Shown here in pieces: positions 17,749-26,756 of a stretch of DNA of 64,000 nucleotides. The notes below the pieces were generated by a model. It was not told where the DNA came from. It saw only the letters and a program-made list of their open reading frames with translations, and did no database searches. The translations under genes were made by a program, and so were the position numbers. This DNA comes from Chryseobacterium sp. StRB126 (GTDB taxonomy: Bacteria; Bacteroidota; Bacteroidia; Flavobacteriales; Weeksellaceae), in contig NZ_AP014624.1 of assembly GCF_000829375.1 (NCBI RefSeq), positions 1,550,001 to 1,614,000 of the forward strand. The letters run 5' to 3'. Every line of letters starts with the position of its first letter. Positions within the stretch are counted from its first letter, which is position 1.

Positions 17749-17822
17749 GATCCGGTAGTTCAGCTGGTTAGAATGCCGCCCTGTCACGGCGGAGGTCGCG
17801 GGTTCGAGTCCCGTCCGGATCG
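17749..17822 (+). tRNA. tRNA-Asp (GTC), copy 3
   Basis: Identical to copies 1 and 2, again at a 107-base step, so gene and spacer were duplicated together. Confidence 0.97.
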
Positions 17823-17855
17823 CAGAAGTTTTCTCAATTTCTTTTTAAAAAAATT

Positions 17856-17929
17856 GATCCGGTAGTTCAGCTGGTTAGAATGCCGCCCTGTCACGGCGGA
17901 GGTCGCGGGTTCGAGTCCCGTCCGGATCG
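17856..17929 (+). tRNA. tRNA-Asp (GTC), copy 4
   Basis: Last of four identical copies at a 107-base step; the array is closed by a strong hairpin instead of another spacer. Confidence 0.97.
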
Positions 17930-17930
17930 C

Positions 17931-17962
17931 AAAAAGTCTTCTAGAAATAGAAGACTTTTTTT
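17931..17962. terminator. Bidirectional terminator between tRNA array and PI-PLC gene
   Basis: AAAAAGTCTTCTA and TAGAAGACTTTTT form a 13-bp stem with a GAAA loop. T tracts exist on both strands, so it can end the rightward tRNA transcript and the leftward lipase transcript. Confidence 0.88.
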
Positions 17963-17987
17963 GTTTTTCCAGAACCGGGAGTTTAAT

Positions 17988-19169
17988 TTACTTACATGAA
18001 GTATTGATAGGATTATTAAGATACTCTTTTCCCTGAGGAGGTTGCACAAAGTAAGGCGTTCCATAGGTATTTCCTGAGCGGAAAAAATCGGTGGAGATAA
18101 CCTGAGCACCGCTGCTGAAGGCAGCTTTGGAACGGGTGAAATCATTAATCTTGGCCTCATAGGTTTCAATATCCGATCTTGTTCTTACTATATAGCCCTG
18201 CTTTACCAGATCCTGGATTTCTTTTTGTCTTACAATGGCATTGTCCCTTAATATAAATCCAGCAAACGAGTCTTCAGGTTCACTGTTCAGAAACATGACT
18301 CTTTCTTTTAATGATCCATCAATAAGATAAGGATTGTTTTTAGAAGATAAAGTTCCTGCGCCTCCAGGGAGTAACATAAAGATGAATTTTCCTTTGCTGT
18401 CATTTAGTGTTGGCCAATTGTTATGGGTAACGGCTTCTTTTAATGTGTTGTATTTTCCCTGAACTTCTTTTGGGGTAATGATCTTATCTTTTCCAAGATA
18501 TTTTACAATTTCGGTATCCAGATCATCATAAGCCTTTTTATCGAATGCCAGTACCTTTGTGCTGTTTTCGAGAATCGGGAATCCTGAATCTTTTGCTTCA
18601 ATCATCATAAAGACAGGAGTGTGTCCGGGATGTTGATCGGACCAGGTCCTAAGAGTTGTAAGAGCATCTTTCAAAGTAGGATAATGGGTTCTGAAATCAA
18701 TATCCGCCATATGCAATACTTTAAACCCGGGGTGATCCAACCCTTTCGTGCTAAAAGGAGCTAAATCCGTTACCCCTTTTGCTTTTAAAACTTCATAAGA
18801 GGCAGGATGGCTGAATCTATTGCCTTCAGGATCATAATAAACGTCTATTTCCAATCCGCGGAGATTGGCATTAAGCTGTTCAGTGAAATCGGGATGATTA
18901 TAATTTAATCCCTCTTTTAAGTCCATTCCATTGGGGTGATATTCTTTGAATTTGGCTTTCTGCTCTTCAGACATCATGCTGTCATACTTTTGCATCATTC
19001 CTTTAATGATTGGAGTAACCATATTCAGAACTTTGGGATCTACCGGCTGAGCGTATGAATTATGTGTTCCTACAATCTGCAGCTGATTGATCTTTGGATT
19101 CTGACATTGGTTTTGTGCCTGTACTAATGCTGCCATACAAAATGCAGCTCCGTATATATACTTTTTCAT
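17988..19169 (-). CDS. Secreted PI-PLC-like phosphodiesterase
   Basis: A 393-residue exported protein of the calcium-dependent PI-PLC-like superfamily (Streptomyces PLC1-like group). A signal peptide (residues 1-19, ending VQAQ) is followed by catalytic H36 (GTHNSY), metal ligands E107 and D109 (LEIDVYYD), second histidine H153 (VLHMADIDF) and MIEAKDSG. These enzymes cleave phosphoinositides or related glycerophosphodiesters. It lies 19 bases behind a TonB receptor on the same strand, suggesting that a released product is imported by that receptor. The substrate is not known. It ends at the bidirectional terminator beside the tRNA array. Confidence 0.87.
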   Translation of the reverse strand: MKKYIYGAAFCMAALVQAQNQCQNPKINQLQIVGTHNSYAQPVDPKVLNMVTPIIKGMMQKYDSMMSEEQKAKFKEYHPNGMDLKEGLNYNHPDFTEQLNANLRGLEIDVYYDPEGNRFSHPASYEVLKAKGVTDLAPFSTKGLDHPGFKVLHMADIDFRTHYPTLKDALTTLRTWSDQHPGHTPVFMMIEAKDSGFPILENSTKVLAFDKKAYDDLDTEIVKYLGKDKIITPKEVQGKYNTLKEAVTHNNWPTLNDSKGKFIFMLLPGGAGTLSSKNNPYLIDGSLKERVMFLNSEPEDSFAGFILRDNAIVRQKEIQDLVKQGYIVRTRSDIETYEAKINDFTRSKAAFSSGAQVISTDFFRSGNTYGTPYFVQPPQGKEYLNNPINTSCK

Positions 19170-19188
19170 TGATGAATAAAATGTTTTA

Positions 19189-22035
19189 TTAGAAGTTGTA
19201 AGTGAATCCCATTTGTCCGCGCATTCCTGAGTAGGAAATATTTTCTACACGGTCCTTAGCTCCCATATAGTAGCGGTTGGGTTCGTTAAAAATATTGTTA
19301 AGCTCCAGAAACAGCCGGACTTTCTTGGAAATGCTGTATGAGGTAGAAAGATCCACCGTGAAGTTTTTATCAAAATATTGATAATGATCTGCGCCTGTAG
19401 CAGCCCTGATCTCACTTACATAGTTTCCTTTATAATTCCCGGCAACACGAAGCATCAGCTTGCTGGTTTCATAAAATAATATGGTGTTGAATATATGTTT
19501 GGCCTGATTAGGAATGGTAGTAGACATGGTTCCGGTCTGTTGCCCATTTTCATAGATCGGCATATTCATTTTGGAAGAGATATAGGTATAATTTCCCTCA
19601 AAACCTAAATTTTTCAAAAATCCCGGCAGGTTTTCAAAACGCTTGGAAATTCCAAATTCAAAACCGAACAGTTTTGCCCCTTCCAGATTTTTAGGAGCAG
19701 TGAAGGTGTACGTTCTGCCTCCAATATCTGTCACCGACTGATCTTTATAAATAAGATTGGTGATATCTTTGTAAAATACCCCGGCGGTAATAAGATCCAG
19801 TTTTCCAAAGTAATTTTCAAACATAAGATCAAAGTTGTTGGAAAATGTTGGATCTAGTTGAGTATTTCCTTGAGTGATGGTGTTGGTAATATCGTTGACG
19901 ATGGTTCCCGGGTTCAGATCATTGAAATCCGGTCTTGCAAAAGAACGGGTATAAGCAAGTCTTAAAATTCGGTCACTACTGATATTCCATTTTAAATTGA
20001 CCATAGGAAGTACAACATTATAAGTTTTATTGTCTTTAATGTCTTCCGTTTTGTTTCCCTTGTCTGAAACTACCTTTTTACCCCAAAATATAATGTCATT
20101 ATATTCATTTCTGAAACCTCCCAATACCTGAATCTGGTCGGTCACTTTCCAGGTTCCCATCATATAAGCTGCCCATACATTTTCGGTTCCACGATAAGAG
20201 CTGGTGATATTGGAGCTGCTGTCTTTACTGCTTACCTGCATCAGTCCTAAGCTATTCTGTGTAGCGGGACTGTACATCTGATCGATCTGTCCATTGGTAA
20301 TCTGATCGATGATAGCCGAATTATAAGGGTTTCCGAGAGGGTTCATAAAACCACCTCTGTATGGAAATGCTTCACGTTCAAGTTGACTCAGATAGGTTAT
20401 GGGAGTTCCGGGAATTCCAAGAGAAGATTTAGGCATCCATACTAGTAAAGAACTGTCAACGTTTTTGTTCTTATTATTATATTTTGTTCCGAATTTAAGT
20501 TCAAAATTATCAGATACTTTATATTTTAAATCCACTTGCCCTCTGAGATCCGTTTCACTGTTGTGGTTTTGGCTGAGGATGATTTGGTTTAATCTTAATT
20601 TATCCGCTGCTATCACCTGTTGGTTATAAGGCTGAGTATAACTTCCGGTATCTCCAATACCATCCGGAGCATCCATTGCCATGTATTTTCTTCCATCTGC
20701 AGAAAGATTCCCATAAGTCATTGGCTGTACAAAATTGACCATAGGGTAACCTCTTTCATTTTTGTCTAGATTCTCAGGAGAATTGAATCTGAACTCTGAG
20801 CGGGCTTTTGATAAAGACCAGTTTACTTCCAGGCGCTGTCCCACCTGATGATTTCCACCCAGCTGCATAGAATACAGGTCGGTAAGATAGTCTGCATGAC
20901 GGGCCTGAAGTGTTACATTTTTATTGTCGAAATTAAAATAGGTTTCTCTTACAGATTGCCCGTCTTTATATTGGCTGTATAAACCTTTAAAATATAATTT
21001 ATTCCTGCTGTTGATCTCATAATCCAGGCCTAGATTAAATCCAAGCGTTCTCCGGTTGGCCAGATAATCACGAAGCTGTAGTTGGTTGATAGAGTAGGAG
21101 GCTGTTTTGTCTTTCAGTCCGTAGTTGAAAATATTTCTCATCTGATCTATAGCAGTAGAACGCTCCCAGATCACCGCAGAAGAAATAAATTTCAGTTTAT
21201 CGGTAATCTTGTTTCCGTAGACAATGGAAGAGTTGTATGTTGGGGATTTCGACATATTAACATATCCGGAAGACATACTAATGGCTAAGGTTTCCTTATT
21301 GGGAGAAGTTTTGGTAATGAAATCTACATTTCCACCAATAGCATCTCCATCCAGATCAGGAGTTAAGGCTTTAGATAAGCGTACATTCTGAATAAGTTCT
21401 GAAGGAAAAATATCCATTTGAACTCCACGGTTGGCATTATCTCCGCTTGCACTGGGCATCCTGTTGCCATTTAAAGTAGAAGCTGTCCATTGTATGGGAG
21501 TTCCTCTTACCGCAACAAAACGTCCTTCTCCCATATCACGTTCAATAGATACTCCCTGCATTCGTTGTACAGCATCTGCGGCGTTGCGGTCCGGAAGTTT
21601 ACCAATAGCATCCGCAGAGAGTACTTCTGTGATGGTGTTGGAGTTTTTCTTCATCGTAATGGCCCTTGCCTGTGAGGCTTTGTACACACTGGTAACCACT
21701 ACTTCCTGAATAGTGTTTTCTTTAAGCTTAACACCAAACTTAACCAAGCCAAGATCTACCTCCTTTTTGTCAGCTACATTGAAGGGAATGTAAACAGTAT
21801 CATATCCCTTGTATTCTATGACAAGTTTGTAGCTCCCATCATAAACATTATTGAGAACAAAGGATCCATCAGTATTGGAAGTAACCTTTTGTCCACTGTT
21901 TTCAATATAAACCATCGCATTGGGAAGGTTTCCCTGGCTGTCTACTACAGTTCCGTGAACTGAAGTCTGTGCAAAGGCCAAAGGGCCCAAAAGAAAAAAT
22001 GCTGCTTTTGTTAGAAAAAGACTTTCTCGTGACAT
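19189..22035 (-). CDS. TonB-dependent outer-membrane receptor
   Basis: A 948-residue receptor: signal peptide (ending LAFAQ, about residue 23), a carboxypeptidase-regulatory-like domain (about 25-100), a plug domain (about 125-250, with AIGKLPDRNAADAVQRMQGV and GDAIGGNVDF) and a 22-strand-type barrel ending in the aromatic terminus GQMGFTYNF. The plug start resembles TonB receptors for organic substrates in Bacteroidota and Caulobacter relatives. No SusD partner is adjacent, so this is not a classical polysaccharide locus. Upstream on the same strand is a membrane AraC regulator, downstream the PI-PLC-like enzyme; the three likely form an uptake unit. Confidence 0.93.
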   Translation of the reverse strand: MSRESLFLTKAAFFLLGPLAFAQTSVHGTVVDSQGNLPNAMVYIENSGQKVTSNTDGSFVLNNVYDGSYKLVIEYKGYDTVYIPFNVADKKEVDLGLVKFGVKLKENTIQEVVVTSVYKASQARAITMKKNSNTITEVLSADAIGKLPDRNAADAVQRMQGVSIERDMGEGRFVAVRGTPIQWTASTLNGNRMPSASGDNANRGVQMDIFPSELIQNVRLSKALTPDLDGDAIGGNVDFITKTSPNKETLAISMSSGYVNMSKSPTYNSSIVYGNKITDKLKFISSAVIWERSTAIDQMRNIFNYGLKDKTASYSINQLQLRDYLANRRTLGFNLGLDYEINSRNKLYFKGLYSQYKDGQSVRETYFNFDNKNVTLQARHADYLTDLYSMQLGGNHQVGQRLEVNWSLSKARSEFRFNSPENLDKNERGYPMVNFVQPMTYGNLSADGRKYMAMDAPDGIGDTGSYTQPYNQQVIAADKLRLNQIILSQNHNSETDLRGQVDLKYKVSDNFELKFGTKYNNKNKNVDSSLLVWMPKSSLGIPGTPITYLSQLEREAFPYRGGFMNPLGNPYNSAIIDQITNGQIDQMYSPATQNSLGLMQVSSKDSSSNITSSYRGTENVWAAYMMGTWKVTDQIQVLGGFRNEYNDIIFWGKKVVSDKGNKTEDIKDNKTYNVVLPMVNLKWNISSDRILRLAYTRSFARPDFNDLNPGTIVNDITNTITQGNTQLDPTFSNNFDLMFENYFGKLDLITAGVFYKDITNLIYKDQSVTDIGGRTYTFTAPKNLEGAKLFGFEFGISKRFENLPGFLKNLGFEGNYTYISSKMNMPIYENGQQTGTMSTTIPNQAKHIFNTILFYETSKLMLRVAGNYKGNYVSEIRAATGADHYQYFDKNFTVDLSTSYSISKKVRLFLELNNIFNEPNRYYMGAKDRVENISYSGMRGQMGFTYNF

Positions 22036-22171
22036 CTTAGTGAAATTTTATGCAAAGGTGTCAGCTTATCAAAAAGTTTTAGTTCATTTAAATTTTATAC
22101 TACTTTTTCTGTTGAGTCTGCGGTGAATTGTGTTGTAAATCAATGTTTTACTAATGTTAAATAATTGTAAC

Positions 22172-23221
22172 TTAGTGAACAAGCTGAGATGGCAGACAGT
22201 CAAATTCTTTTTTAAAATATTTATAAAAAGTAGATTTGGACTTAAAACCACATTGAAAAGCAAGATCAATAACACTGGCAGAAGGATCCTCAGATAAAAT
22301 CTGTTTAAAATGTTGAATACGGTTTCGGTTAGTATATTCGTGGAAATTGGTGTTGAGATGTTTATTAAAGGTGATGCTGAGATCGGCTTTGCTTATTTTT
22401 AAATGGCTGGAAAGTTGATCCAAGGTAAATTCTTCATCCAGATAAATAAGGCTTTCCTGATAAAAATTGACAATAGCGCTTTGTACAGTATCAAAATCTA
22501 TTTTTGAAAGATCTTTATACTGATAAGTTTCTTTAGGAACTGAAAACAGAGGTATATTCTGTTGTTCCAGGAGTCGGTGCTGGTACGTTAAAATATAAAC
22601 GTACAAAATCCATCCGAATTGGAAAAGGAATAGCAGACTGTAGATTTTCTGATAGATCAGAGTATTCCAGCCCAATTGATAAACGGCCCAAAATACTAAC
22701 ACTCCTACTAATACATAACAAACCAGATAACGAAAATTGCTGGCTACAGGATGAGTAATGTTTTTACGGTATTTTGTCAGAAAATAGAGGCAGGCAACAA
22801 GACATGCCACCCAATAAGAACTGTAATAAGTGAAATAAGCCTGATAAGATCTGATGGCCATATCTGCCCAAGATAGATCTAAGATTTTTGCTGTAAGAGC
22901 AATGGCATGGTGAACAACCACTAATGTAAGCGGAAAGATCAGGTATTTAAGCTTGTCTCCCCATTTTGCATGAATTAAATAGGCTGAAATATATAAAAAA
23001 ATCAATCCTTTAAAAACACGTAGGCTTCCCGGGATTTCATACAGAATAGATTCATAACCAAATCTTTGAATGATGAAATATTCATATCCCATATCCAATG
23101 TAACCACTCCGATATACAATAACAGCATATTCAGAACAGATTCCCTGTTTTTGATGAGATAGAGTAATAAGGTGAGGGTGATAAGTGCCTGTAGTACAAC
23201 TACCATAATGATGTATAACAT
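22172..23221 (-). CDS. AraC-type regulator with N-terminal membrane domain
   Basis: A 349-residue protein whose first about 220 residues form some seven hydrophobic helices, followed by an AraC DNA-binding domain (about 250-349) with two helix-turn-helix units (LDQLSSHLKISKADLSITF and VIDLAFQCGFKSKSTFYKYF). It thus senses a signal at the membrane and binds DNA directly. It lies 136 bases upstream of the TonB receptor gene, on the same strand, and is the obvious candidate regulator of that unit. On its strand a box TAATTTTG precedes the start by about 18 bases. Confidence 0.88.
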   Translation of the reverse strand: MLYIIMVVVLQALITLTLLLYLIKNRESVLNMLLLYIGVVTLDMGYEYFIIQRFGYESILYEIPGSLRVFKGLIFLYISAYLIHAKWGDKLKYLIFPLTLVVVHHAIALTAKILDLSWADMAIRSYQAYFTYYSSYWVACLVACLYFLTKYRKNITHPVASNFRYLVCYVLVGVLVFWAVYQLGWNTLIYQKIYSLLFLFQFGWILYVYILTYQHRLLEQQNIPLFSVPKETYQYKDLSKIDFDTVQSAIVNFYQESLIYLDEEFTLDQLSSHLKISKADLSITFNKHLNTNFHEYTNRNRIQHFKQILSEDPSASVIDLAFQCGFKSKSTFYKYFKKEFDCLPSQLVH

Positions 23222-23313
23222 GATAACTGATATTTTGTCAAAATTATAGATAATAAGAGTAGGGTATCTTTAACAAATCATTAAATATCAGCCAGAAAAT
23301 GAATGATTAGGTG

Positions 23314-23347
23314 TTTTGTAAAATCGAGTAGTTATTATTACCTTAGC
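23314..23347 (+). promoter_or_regulatory. Candidate Bacteroidota promoter
   Basis: TTTTG at 23314-23318 and TACCTTAG at 23339-23346 are separated by 20 bases, matching the TTG / TAnnTTTG architecture with one mismatch. It is placed just before the start of the small membrane protein. Confidence 0.4.
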
Positions 23348-23352
23348 AATTA

Positions 23353-23796
23353 ATGCGAAATATGATGTCAAAAAGGAAGTTCATATTATTATCCATACTG
23401 AAGACCTGGTTTTTCTCAACAGTTATTTCAACCATTCTCCTCATTGTGTTTATGAACCTCACAAAACCGGAGGTTGCAGAATATCCGAGAAATTGCGATA
23501 TGAGTGGTTTGGCTTATGGTCTTGTAATTATTTGGATTTTGTTTTTAGGTATTGCTTCATTCAGTAGTTTGCTTTCACTTTTAAAATCGTTTCAGAGCAA
23601 AATAAAAAAAGCTCTTTGCTGGTTCTTGTTTCCGATTATTTTCATCATCTATTATTTCTTTATGATTACGGAAGGGCAAAAAATAAGTGGAGAAGATATT
23701 CTGTTTTTTCTGATAGCGAACTTTCCATGGTTTGCCCTTTGGATATTTCATTATTCTAAATTTAACAGGCTTTACTTTAAACAGATTGATAACTAA
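23353..23796 (+). CDS. Four-helix membrane protein of unknown function
   Basis: A 147-residue protein not recognised. Four hydrophobic helices are visible (about residues 16-36, 52-72, 86-106 and 115-135), with a conserved-looking CDMSGLAYG loop between the first two. Starts at 23353, 23362 or 23365 are all ATG and equally possible. It stands alone, divergent from the AraC regulator (131 bases apart), so a shared control region is possible. Confidence 0.65.
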   Translation: MRNMMSKRKFILLSILKTWFFSTVISTILLIVFMNLTKPEVAEYPRNCDMSGLAYGLVIIWILFLGIASFSSLLSLLKSFQSKIKKALCWFLFPIIFIIYYFFMITEGQKISGEDILFFLIANFPWFALWIFHYSKFNRLYFKQIDN

Positions 23797-24237
23797 TAAT
23801 AGTGGCTTCAGTCGGCAGCTGATTGTTTTTTGTGAAGTTAAAGAATGATTTGATGAAGATAGGGTTAAAAAAAATTACTGTCTGGTAGGACAGTAATAGT
23901 AAAAATCAGTGATATGGTGGGTGATCAGTTTGTAAGCAGAGATTTATACTGTTTAAAAAGGGCTGATCGGTGATGTTGCTTTTAATTCGGTCAATTATTT
24001 AATATTTAGTCTGAATTAGGTGTCATTGTCTGAGTTATTTTACGATAAAAACTTGACGAATCAACTTTGTTTGGACCGAATCTTTGGCAACTTCTATATC
24101 ATGGTTATTGATGACATTGTTGTTCTAATTTGCTTGTGTGCTACATCTTACAGACTCATCCTAATGAGGGTATTTCTGAAAAAAGGAACAACCATGCAAA
24201 TCATTTGCAAATCTATATCACAGCATTTTGAGAATTG
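23797..24237. other. Gene-free region with one leftward terminator-like hairpin
   Basis: No convincing gene is seen in this stretch of about 440 bases on either strand. It holds an inverted repeat TTACTGTC / GACAGTAA (23875-23896) that has its T tract on the minus strand (the A run at 23866-23874), and the palindrome TGCAAATCATTTGCA at 24195-24209. A weak 77-residue GTG frame (24020-24253) lacks any familiar feature. Confidence 0.6.
24195..24209. promoter_or_regulatory. Palindrome, possible operator
   Basis: TGCAAAT-C-ATTTGCA is a perfect 7+1+7 inverted repeat, about 100 bases upstream of the LuxR-type regulator gene. Confidence 0.4.
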
Positions 24238-24292
24238 CTACACTTTTGTGTAGATTTGCGGTATGAAAGCTAAAAACTATACTTTAGTGTAG
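24238..24292. promoter_or_regulatory. Two related palindromes, possible operators for the LuxR-type gene
   Basis: CTACACTTTTGTGTAG at 24238-24253 is a perfect inverted repeat. CTATACTTTAGTGTAG at 24277-24292 is the same pattern with one wobble. Their centres are 39 bases apart and the second ends seven bases before the first ATG of the regulator gene, a position suited to repression or autoregulation. Confidence 0.5.
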
Positions 24293-24298
24293 TGATGA

Positions 24299-25075
24299 AT
24301 GACGCTTTTAAAAACTATGGAACAGATTAAAAGATTTTTTAACGAAAAAAATGAGGTCAGTAAAGATGCTGATATTGATTTAAGCCAGGGTGGAGATTAT
24401 CTTGAGGCTATAAAAGCACTTGCCAGAACTACTTATCAGAGTTTGTACGTGATCAATTATCAAACTAAAGGATTTGAATATGTATCAGATAACCCACTTT
24501 TTTTGTGTGGAAAAACCTCGGCTGAAGTAAAAGATCTTGGATATGCATTCTATTTTCAGAATGTGAAGCCGGAGGATATTGAAATGCTGATTAAAATTAA
24601 TGAAGCAGGATTTAAATTTTACGATAAAATTCCGATAGAAGATAGAAAGCTATATTCCATTTCCTATGATTTCTATCTTATCAATAGTAAAAAGAATATG
24701 ATCCTAGTGAATCATAAGCTTGCTCCTATGTTCCTTACAGAAAATGGGCAGGTATGGAAGGCTTTGTGTGCCGTTTCATTATCCAATAATACCTCTTCCG
24801 GAAATGTGGTGCTCAGTAAAGAAGGCTCCGATGAGATCTGGAGATATGATCTTACAGCAGATAAATGGGAAAAAGATGAAAGAATAAAGTTATCTTCCAG
24901 AGAGCACGAAATACTGAGCCTGTATGCCAGTGGATTGACTATCAGTGAAATTGCTGAAAAACTTTTTATTACATCAGATACCGTAAAATTTCACCGCAAA
25001 AAACTTTTCGAAAAAATTGGAGTCAGCAATATTGCAGAGGCTTTATCTTATGCAAAAATCAATAAACTGCTTTAG
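24299..25075 (+). CDS. LuxR-type transcriptional regulator
   Basis: A 258-residue cytosolic regulator. The first two thirds look like a PAS-type sensor (YVINYQTKGFEYVSDNP ... KPEDIEM). The C-terminal helix-turn-helix (about residues 198-258) has LSSREHEILSLYASGLTISE and the recognition part TSDTVKFHRKKLFEKIG. There is no receiver domain, so control is by a ligand or partner sensed through the PAS-like part. Start choice is open: ATG 24299 or ATG 24317 (MEQIKRFF). Two palindromes sit immediately upstream, suggesting autoregulation. Confidence 0.85.
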   Translation: MTLLKTMEQIKRFFNEKNEVSKDADIDLSQGGDYLEAIKALARTTYQSLYVINYQTKGFEYVSDNPLFLCGKTSAEVKDLGYAFYFQNVKPEDIEMLIKINEAGFKFYDKIPIEDRKLYSISYDFYLINSKKNMILVNHKLAPMFLTENGQVWKALCAVSLSNNTSSGNVVLSKEGSDEIWRYDLTADKWEKDERIKLSSREHEILSLYASGLTISEIAEKLFITSDTVKFHRKKLFEKIGVSNIAEALSYAKINKLL

Positions 25076-25084
25076 AAAAAAAAT

Positions 25085-25113
25085 TGAATTACCGTTTTTT
25101 TACGGTATTTTTC
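25085..25113 (+). terminator. Terminator of the LuxR-type gene
   Basis: TACCGT and ACGGTA pair around a run of T residues and are followed by a further T tract, ten bases after the stop. Confidence 0.65.
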
Positions 25114-25187
25114 AGAATGTCTTTTAGGATTCAATTTTAGGTCTGATATTTGTACTGGGTAGCCAAACTAAATGACCTATTTTATTT

Positions 25188-26231
25188 ATGAAGAACATAT
25201 CTGTGAAAAAATCATTTCTATACGCCTTTTTATGCGCATTATTTCTTGTTTCCTGTAAGAAAGAAATAGAAAAGATCAGCGATACTTTTAAAGATACAGT
25301 TTCTGCTTCCGAAACCCCGGAAACAGAAAATGACTCTATAAAGAAAGATTCAGTACCTGTGGTGAAAAAAGAATCAGCTCCGCCTATGATGCAGGAGAAT
25401 GGTTTCTATAATGCGTTTGTCCTTCCAAAAGATAAAAAGATGCGGGATTCTGTATATGCAGAATTCAGTAAAAAGTATGATGAGAAGGAACGTACTGCTA
25501 TTTTAGCGTTAAACAGGCTGGATTCTAAAAGTAAATGGAATGCTGATACCTTAGTAGTTCCGGCTAAAATAGATACCACTTTGATGGCATATTCACCGTT
25601 CCCTATGCAGCTTGATGTATTAAGCGGGGTGAAAAAATTTGTGATCTTCTCATATCCTATTCAGGCCTATGCGGTATATTCCAACGGAGGCCTGGTGAAA
25701 TGGGGACCAACGAGTATGGGTAAAAAGACAGCACAAACAACAAGAGGACTTACTTTTGCCAATTGGAAAAAGAAATTGTCTATTTCCACGGTAAGCAGTG
25801 AATGGAAACTTCCTTATAACTTTAATATCCATAATATTGGCGGTATCGGATGGCATGAGTATACGCTTCCCGGATATCCGGCATCACATTCGTGCTTAAG
25901 ATTATTGAGAAAAGACGCCCAATGGCTGTATTCTTATGCCGATACCTGGATTCTGAATCCAGGTGGTGCTACTACAAAAGCAAGAGGTACAGCAGTAATG
26001 GTATTTGGTGACTATAACTGGGGTGGGAGAAGACCGTGGAAAAAGCTTCTGGATGATCCTAATGCCAATAATATATCTGTAGAAGAGTTAACGAAATTAT
26101 TAGAACCGGATGTTCCTAAAATGCTGAAAGAACAGGCCAACAGAGAAAAAGTGGCCGATTCTATTAAAACCGCTAAGGCAATGACAACCCCAATTCAGAA
26201 TGAAAGGACTACAGATACCTTGTCTAAATAA
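25188..26231 (+). CDS. L,D-transpeptidase (YkuD) lipoprotein
   Basis: A 347-residue cell-wall enzyme that makes 3-3 cross-links or attaches proteins to peptidoglycan. The signal sequence ends in the lipobox LFLVSC (cysteine about residue 23), then a Ser/Thr/Glu-rich linker, then the YkuD catalytic domain (about 145-265) with H223 (GWHEYTLPGYPASH) and nucleophile C236 in SHSCLRLL. The usual glycine of SHGC is serine here, a known variant. The C-terminal 60 residues are charged and low in complexity. It overlaps the converging downstream gene by eight bases. Confidence 0.88.
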   Translation: MKNISVKKSFLYAFLCALFLVSCKKEIEKISDTFKDTVSASETPETENDSIKKDSVPVVKKESAPPMMQENGFYNAFVLPKDKKMRDSVYAEFSKKYDEKERTAILALNRLDSKSKWNADTLVVPAKIDTTLMAYSPFPMQLDVLSGVKKFVIFSYPIQAYAVYSNGGLVKWGPTSMGKKTAQTTRGLTFANWKKKLSISTVSSEWKLPYNFNIHNIGGIGWHEYTLPGYPASHSCLRLLRKDAQWLYSYADTWILNPGGATTKARGTAVMVFGDYNWGGRRPWKKLLDDPNANNISVEELTKLLEPDVPKMLKEQANREKVADSIKTAKAMTTPIQNERTTDTLSK

Positions 26232-26751
26232 TCTTCTTCTCAAACTGTAAAGTAGATTCTTCAGCAAACTGTCTTAACTTAAGCATTTCCTCTTTCCCTT
26301 TATGTTGCCCGAACCTGGCAGCGAGATAGGTGAGAAGAATAAAAAATAACATAACAAAAGAAGCGCTCAGTGCCCAAGGGTATTCAGCGCTTTTTATTTG
26401 TTTTTCCACGTAATACATGGTAAAGAAAGTCATCCAAAAAATTGAAAAAGAAAAATAAAGAAACATAAAGAATGTCCACACAGCAGAACTGGGGCCAAAA
26501 ACGCCTCGTATTACTGTTTCTTCGTCTTCCATTTCAATACGTAAAGCTAGGCGTGGTTTCCAGTAATTGTCATCTTCTGTTTCCACCCAGATGGTGGCAA
26601 CTTCTTTATTGATATTACCGGAGAATTCATTTTTATGCTCGGCAAGATACTTTTTCAGATTTTCGGCATACTCTTCTTTGGTAAGGTGCGTAAACATCTT
26701 AAATCTCGGCCGGGTTCTTATTCTGTCTAAGGTGGTTTCTTCAGTTGTCAT
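26224..26751 (-). CDS. Two-helix membrane protein of unknown function
   Basis: A 175-residue protein I do not recognise. A polar N-terminal domain (residues 1-85, with beta-like VATIWVETEDDNYWKPRLALRIEM) precedes two membrane helices (about 90-115 and 125-148) and a basic coiled C-terminus (GKEEMLKLRQFAEES). It lies five bases downstream of the aspartyl protease gene on the same strand, so the two form a unit. Its 3' end overlaps the L,D-transpeptidase gene by eight bases. Confidence 0.7.
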   Translation of the reverse strand: MTTEETTLDRIRTRPRFKMFTHLTKEEYAENLKKYLAEHKNEFSGNINKEVATIWVETEDDNYWKPRLALRIEMEDEETVIRGVFGPSSAVWTFFMFLYFSFSIFWMTFFTMYYVEKQIKSAEYPWALSASFVMLFFILLTYLAARFGQHKGKEEMLKLRQFAEESTLQFEKKII

Positions 26752-26756
26752 ATTAT

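Noticed and set aside
17535..17929. Regularly spaced repeats as a CRISPR array
   Set aside because: The repeated units fold as tRNA-Asp and the spacers are themselves nearly identical.
17891..18169. 92-residue minus-strand frame ending in GRDSNPRPPP
   Set aside because: It reads through the fourth tRNA gene backward; the ending is the well-known false translation of tRNA genes.
24020..24253. 77-residue GTG-started frame
   Set aside because: No motif, odd composition, and it runs through the palindromes of the control region.
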